Below, piece after piece: positions 60,601 through 64,000 of a stretch of DNA of 64,000 nt. The notes under the pieces were generated by a model. It did no database searches. It saw only the letters and a program-made list of their open reading frames with translations, and was not told where the DNA came from. The DNA is from Saprospiraceae bacterium (GTDB taxonomy: Bacteria; Bacteroidota; Bacteroidia; Chitinophagales; Saprospiraceae), in NCBI GenBank assembly GCA_016720635.1, contig JADKKF010000002.1, positions 565,542-629,541 of the forward strand, written 5' to 3'. How positions within the stretch are numbered: the first letter of the stretch is position 1; each line of letters opens with the position of its first letter. The translations under genes and the position numbers were made by a program.

Positions 60601-63095
60601 GTTTAGTTGGAGTAAACGGTTGTACCAATAATCAAATATTCAATGTGGGATACGATACCATAGTTCCAAAAATTGAAGCCAATGGGGGCCTTTACAAATG
60701 TTCTGATCCTAATTTTACCCTGGATGTGGTTACAACGGGTCAAGTACAAAGTTATTTTTGGACGGGCCCAGGTGGTTACGACGAGAATTTTAGAAATCCT
60801 AAGCCTACAGGCCCAGGACTTTATCAAGTTTTGGTGAAATTCCTTAATGGATGCGAAGTCATTGATACCGCCATGGTCATTCCATTTGATTCAATACCAA
60901 GTTTGGAAATTTCTACAGATACATTGTCCTGTTCTAAACCCAATATAGCCCTTAATATTACAACAAGCACGAACACTTTATCTTATAATTGGGTCAGTGG
61001 AGGATTCTCATCCAATCAAAGAAATCCAACAATCTCTGTGCCTGGAATTTATTTGTTGACTGTCACAGACAATACCAATCAGTGTACTTCCCAAAAAGGA
61101 GTAACGATTACCATCGATACCATGAGACCGTATTTTACGCTCAATTCTGCGACTCAATTGACGTGTCAAAATCCGTCCATAAATACTTTCCCTAGCATTT
61201 TGTACCCTTCGGGCTCTTATGAATGGTCTTCTTCTGGGAATGTTATTTCTATGATGCCTGAGACTATCGTTGGTGGTCCAGGAGTATATACGCTAAAAAT
61301 AACATTACCGAATGGTTGCGTTGAAACCCAGAGCCAAACATTTGTTGCAGATACATTGAAAGCACGAGCCGTTTTTGCGACAGATACACTAACATGCAGT
61401 AAAAGTAAGGCTGAAATTATTCCCACGATTGATTTGTCAGATGTTGGTATTAGTTGGGCAGGCCCAGATAATTACACCTCTACGGATTCGATTGCTTTAG
61501 TACTTTTAGCAGGTACTTATACAGTAACAATAACCAATAATGACAATAGTTGTCCTAATATATTCGAAGTGGATGTAGTAGAGGACAGAGTCAAACCAGC
61601 GCTCAATGCTACAGGTGGAACACTTAGATGTGATACACGGACACTCCAACTAAAGATTGATAATTTGCCAAGCAATAGTTCAGTGGCTTGGTTTGGTCCC
61701 CAAATGTATATTTCAACCAATGCATCCCCAACCATATCCGAGATAGGTCAATATGTCGTACAAGTGACACCTCCTAATGGCTGTCAAGCCGAGGATACGA
61801 TTTTTGTCGATGATAATTTTATTTTGCCTCAGATAAACATTGCATCAAATGGCAGTTTGAGTTGTAGCTCTCCAACGATGACATTGGAGCGCATCACAAA
61901 TAGTAATATAAGCTCATTACAATGGTCTGGACCAGGTGTAAATAATAGTCAAGATTCTATCATTACGATATCTATACCAGGTGCTTATATGGTCAGTATC
62001 ACCGACGTTAATGGTTGCAAGAGTTCTGCATCCATTTCAGTGCCTGGGGATTCACTTAAACCGCGATTTGTTTTTAAGCCTTCAAATCAAATCAGATGTG
62101 AATCAAAGTCCTTTCAGTTGCTTTTGGATTCTTTACCTGTGGGAGCCAATTATTCATATCAGTGGGCAGCTACGAACAATGGTAATATTACGGGAAATAA
62201 TATTCAAAAAAATATACTTGCCAATGGAGCAGGGCGTTATGAAGTGACTGTAACAAATAGATTAAATGGCTGTAAAACCTTTGCATATTTCGACGCGATC
62301 CCCGTGCCATCAGACCTGACAGCCATGAATTTGGAATTTTCAAGCCCAAATTGCAGTAGCAGAAATTCAGGGGTAATCAGATTTTTGAATGTCCAAGGTG
62401 GGACGCCGCCTTATTTGTATTCGTTGCAAACTTCAATTGGTTATTCAAGCAATACATTTTATGAATATTTGCGTCAAGGAACATATAATCTTTCGATAAA
62501 AGATAAAGATGGATGTCGTATAGATTCAACGGTAATATTGACCCAACAAGAGGATTTAAATATTAGTCTAACTGCCGATAAATATGAAATTTACTTAGGA
62601 GATTCGGTACTTATTGATCTAAATATTAATCGTAATTGGGCTGAGATAGCCAACTATGCATTTATACCTGATTCGATAGCCTGCCTTCCATGCAATCAAT
62701 TTTATGTAAAACCTTTAAAGACAACTAATTACATATTCACCGCTATTGATACCAATGGTTGCACATCTAATGTCAGGATAAAGATATTTGTCAATGGAAA
62801 GTACGATGTTTTTGTGCCAAATATTTTTACACCGAACGGTGATGGTATAAATGATGATTTGATCATAGGTGGGGATCTTAGCATCGAGCAAGTAAACTTC
62901 TTCGAGATTTACAATAGATGGGGTGGCTTGTTGACCCGAAAAGAAAACTTTGTATTAGAAGGCAATGTACCTGTTTGGGATGGAAAATTCCATGGTACAG
63001 TGGTCCAGCCTGGGGTATATACTTATCTTATGGAGATACAACAAGATGATGGTTATACAAGTATGAAAGCTGGAACCATAACAGTATATTACTAA
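57669..63095 (+). CDS. Giant T9SS type B surface protein with tandem Ig-like repeats
   Basis: 1808 residues, GTG start. Signal peptide (ILVFLASFDAQHLRAQ), a P-domain-like region to about residue 190 (GVCKVNLHFQHELVGDLRIRLISPSGQS, TGTVNGVWELEILDN), a second small domain, then about 15 tandem Ig-like repeats of roughly 80 residues, each with one Cys near the start (for example LTCSKSK, YKCSDPN, LSCSKPN) and a closing N-G-C, consistent with an intradomain disulfide. C-terminus: VFVPNIFTPNGDGINDDLIIGG, IYNRWGGLL, PVWDGKFHGTVVQPGVYTYLM, the gliding-type T9SS domain. A long surface stalk, paralogous in layout to the preceding gene. Confidence 0.93.
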   Translation: MGYILRNLIYILVFLASFDAQHLRAQCTFNKVKPIYENGFFGVKSIVSGATNNILGSNGQGVCKVNLHFQHELVGDLRIRLISPSGQSVILVGPPVLASVTTGTDWNIGFVRCAAAANPDLSFNPTWKSNSLWGQNKNYTGTYHPPSGQCLENFNTGTVNGVWELEILDNYALSAGELLGFSIEFCDNSGISCNSCEASSGAIPASFTETCAGDPALNLNLSPTYREPNPNAGIFGYKFIITDGAGIIVSVANTADLRNFSAGLYKIYGFSYALSDAGQLPVPNGVLTIGAFSQRFSGSNPSMCGDLTEGYESILIRGSTAANPVIARDTICKGEVLTINGQNLSTTGNFVLNLKTSNNCDSVVSLDLVVLDMVANVATPNLVTCANNIVSINGAGSTGGNASTYRWETVNGFFQGNVSGPIFGNPINVEGIGTYSVTVTLAGCTTTTSITVLADNSLPTVIGSDRNFDCINPNNITLSVSTNATNPSFAWTGPGLITNPNSANPIVSSVGTYTLRVTSMGCTISKKFIVSQDLAQPTISILTNPYKCESDTVKLDINSNIGNLSYNWQGPNGFVSNIKNPINIGPGIYKVTITAANGCTNDAQVNYTPTLPLPNLTINGRNIDCAEASIDITASSLTPSVTYAWYSMGSFISSNSILTNITNPGSFVCIVNDLNNCKKVDTFRVSMDTIRPSLMVTGGLIACNQDSIRIFANYSPINSTIFWSGNNYGESGASADFFEKGSYTVTAIAQNGCAISSNISIDFAPNKPILTLNPDTITCLKPNVTLNPTSNMPMVTWAWTGPLNQVYNVQNPVVNSPGTYRLKATAINGCHSVINTEISKDIGLPYIRISFDSITCSKDSALLRIDTLEANAYFRWNLLNGDSLKVKQFYTKIGGNYSLNLIGRNGCLVDTTLAIFVDTLSPFANITSSGVGCLNTPSRINLSTNIPVKAYNWSNSLGYNSNLQNPTDILAIGDYNISLVGVNGCTNNQIFNVGYDTIVPKIEANGGLYKCSDPNFTLDVVTTGQVQSYFWTGPGGYDENFRNPKPTGPGLYQVLVKFLNGCEVIDTAMVIPFDSIPSLEISTDTLSCSKPNIALNITTSTNTLSYNWVSGGFSSNQRNPTISVPGIYLLTVTDNTNQCTSQKGVTITIDTMRPYFTLNSATQLTCQNPSINTFPSILYPSGSYEWSSSGNVISMMPETIVGGPGVYTLKITLPNGCVETQSQTFVADTLKARAVFATDTLTCSKSKAEIIPTIDLSDVGISWAGPDNYTSTDSIALVLLAGTYTVTITNNDNSCPNIFEVDVVEDRVKPALNATGGTLRCDTRTLQLKIDNLPSNSSVAWFGPQMYISTNASPTISEIGQYVVQVTPPNGCQAEDTIFVDDNFILPQINIASNGSLSCSSPTMTLERITNSNISSLQWSGPGVNNSQDSIITISIPGAYMVSITDVNGCKSSASISVPGDSLKPRFVFKPSNQIRCESKSFQLLLDSLPVGANYSYQWAATNNGNITGNNIQKNILANGAGRYEVTVTNRLNGCKTFAYFDAIPVPSDLTAMNLEFSSPNCSSRNSGVIRFLNVQGGTPPYLYSLQTSIGYSSNTFYEYLRQGTYNLSIKDKDGCRIDSTVILTQQEDLNISLTADKYEIYLGDSVLIDLNINRNWAEIANYAFIPDSIACLPCNQFYVKPLKTTNYIFTAIDTNGCTSNVRIKIFVNGKYDVFVPNIFTPNGDGINDDLIIGGDLSIEQVNFFEIYNRWGGLLTRKENFVLEGNVPVWDGKFHGTVVQPGVYTYLMEIQQDDGYTSMKAGTITVYY

Positions 63096-63667
63096 ATCCA
63101 GCTTACAAAAGTGGAGAAATCGTCAAAATCTTTTGCTGGCTTTTGGGCCTCCAAGTCAATTTTACCTATGTAAAATAATCCTTTGCAAGTATAAGGATCA
63201 GAAACCAATCGAGTTTGGTTGATAAAATACGATGGAGACGACCAATAGCCTCCTAGGCCGTAAGATCGGAGACTGATCCACAAATTTTCTACCGCACAGC
63301 CTAGGGAAGCATCTTCTTCCCACTGGGGTACTTGGTCTGAATATTTGAGAGACAAAATTAAAACTGCACTGGATTTGTTGATATTAGATTCGATTTTGTG
63401 TTTTGCTATTTCGGTTACAGTTTTATTCTGGATTTCAAAAGTCCTAAGCATTTCTTCCTTCAGTTTCTTTTTTGCTTCCAAGCCTGAAAATATTAAAAAT
63501 TTCCAAGGTTTGGTCAGTTTGTGATTAGGGGCAGACAATGCATTTTTTAATAATTCATTTAAAACGGATGCATCAATTTCCCCATTTGAAATAAATTCAT
63601 TGGGATAATAGCTACGCCTTGAACGGATTAAAGCATTGGTTGAATCAAAATTTATATCCATAATCAA
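63092..63667 (-). CDS. Nitroreductase family protein
   Basis: 191 residues. FMN landmarks: ALIRSRRSYYPNEFISN, NALSAPNHKLTKPWKFLIFSG, and AVENLWISLRSYGLGGYWSSPSYF. Second nitroreductase in the window and distinct from the 43.1-kb one; the RRSYYP start resembles the YdjA-type subgroup. The gene converges with the surface protein (4-base overlap) and follows the AMP nucleosidase gene by 4 bases. Confidence 0.88.
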   Translation of the reverse strand: MIMDINFDSTNALIRSRRSYYPNEFISNGEIDASVLNELLKNALSAPNHKLTKPWKFLIFSGLEAKKKLKEEMLRTFEIQNKTVTEIAKHKIESNINKSSAVLILSLKYSDQVPQWEEDASLGCAVENLWISLRSYGLGGYWSSPSYFINQTRLVSDPYTCKGLFYIGKIDLEAQKPAKDFDDFSTFVSWI

Positions 63668-63671
63668 AAGA

Positions 63672-64000
63672 TTAAAACAAAAGGTGTCTTACTGTCTGCG
63701 ATTTATTGATTAGCTGCTTGAGGGAATCGATTCCAATTTTTAGATGCGTTTCTGCAAAAGTGCTTGTTACTTGAGTATCCCCTACTTCTGTCTTTACGCC
63801 TTCTGGGACCATGGGCATATCAGATACCAACAACAAAGCACCAGCGGGAATTTTATTGTGAAAACCAACAGAAAATATGGTCGCTGTTTCCATATCAATG
63901 GCCATCGCCCGAGTTATTTTTAAATATTCCTTAAACTTCAAATCGTGTTCCCAAACTCTTCGATTGGTCGTATAAACTGTACCTGTCCAATAATCTAATT
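63672..64000 (-). CDS. amn: AMP nucleosidase, C-terminal part (5' end outside window)
   Basis: About 108 residues, frame open to the right edge. WTGTVYTTNRRVWEHD, then AIDMETATIFSVGFHNKIPAGALLLVSDMPMVPEGVKTE and HLKIGIDSLKQLI match the phosphorylase-like catalytic half of AMP nucleosidase, which splits AMP into adenine and ribose-5-phosphate. The DMETATI residues contact ribose. Confidence 0.9.
   Translation of the reverse strand, partial: LDYWTGTVYTTNRRVWEHDLKFKEYLKITRAMAIDMETATIFSVGFHNKIPAGALLLVSDMPMVPEGVKTEVGDTQVTSTFAETHLKIGIDSLKQLINKSQTVRHLLF

Overview
The window looks like a chromosomal segment of a Bacteroidota bacterium, most likely from the Saprospiria/Saprospiraceae side of the phylum. 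The signs are two large proteins with gliding-type (type B) T9SS C-terminal domains, a CotH-like protein with a type A T9SS tail, tandem OmpH/Skp genes, a DUF3276 PUR-like protein, an RRM protein with an RG-rich tail, AT-rich DNA, almost no Shine-Dalgarno sequences, and promoter boxes of the Bacteroidota type (TAnnTTTG). I saw no prophage, transposase or CRISPR array. The taxonomic call is inference, because there is no rRNA in the window.

Layout. 0-1.2 kb: 3' end of serS and a frameshifted YugP-type zinc metallopeptidase. 1.3-3.6 kb: a minus-strand operon (DoxX-like, DUF2071, membrane methyltransferase, small membrane protein). 3.8-5.1 kb: cbpA-cbpM chaperone pair. 5.1-6.2 kb: a ParE-type toxin-antitoxin pair between two ~120-bp direct repeats, then a structured repeat. 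6.2-13.3 kb: minus-strand block (eukaryote-type PTPS, folE, YqgE, ABC-F ATPase, M42 peptidase, polytopic membrane protein, CotH/T9SS protein). 13.7-18.7 kb: nucleoside/deoxyribose catabolic operon (nucleoside phosphorylase, deoC, ALDH, truncated ALDH, deoD). 18.7-22.6 kb: frameshifted menG, frameshifted MsbA-like exporter, aspartic protease-PDZ protein. 22.9-30.3 kb: esterase, FemAB-like protein and toroid protein facing a minus-strand PepA/ATP-grasp group. 30.6-36.7 kb: skp-skp-murI, then cysE-cysK behind a tetra-cysteine leader peptide and terminator, an LpxL-like acyltransferase, an M28 peptidase and tRNA-Gln. 36.7-43.1 kb: metal ABC permease fused to a DtxR-type regulator, an HTH protein, a YfhO family protein and a PIN toxin-antitoxin pair. 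43.1-46.7 kb: nitroreductase, Mpo1-like, hemJ, M23 peptidase and GIN-domain protein. 47.3-53.6 kb: giant exported coiled-coil protein, PUR-like and RRM RNA-binding proteins, prolyl-aminopeptidase-like lipoprotein, outer-membrane barrel. 53.6-63.1 kb: two large T9SS type B surface proteins. End: nitroreductase and the 3' part of AMP nucleosidase.

The most interesting signals are these: (1) a 22-codon leader ORF with four consecutive Cys codons followed by a terminator/antiterminator just upstream of cysE-cysK, a candidate cysteine-sensing ribosome-mediated attenuator; (2) a dispersed ~90-140-bp repeat family in at least four intergenic copies, in which hairpins are kept while stem sequences change; (3) a ZnuB/MntB-type permease carrying a full-length DtxR/MntR regulator at its C-terminus; (4) a toxin-antitoxin operon flanked by direct repeats, one of which keeps the first codons of a lost antitoxin; (5) promoters whose -7 box sits 3-5 bases from the start codon, predicting leaderless mRNAs. 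Three genes carry single-base frameshifts, two of them in A/T homopolymers, so consensus errors are a real possibility.
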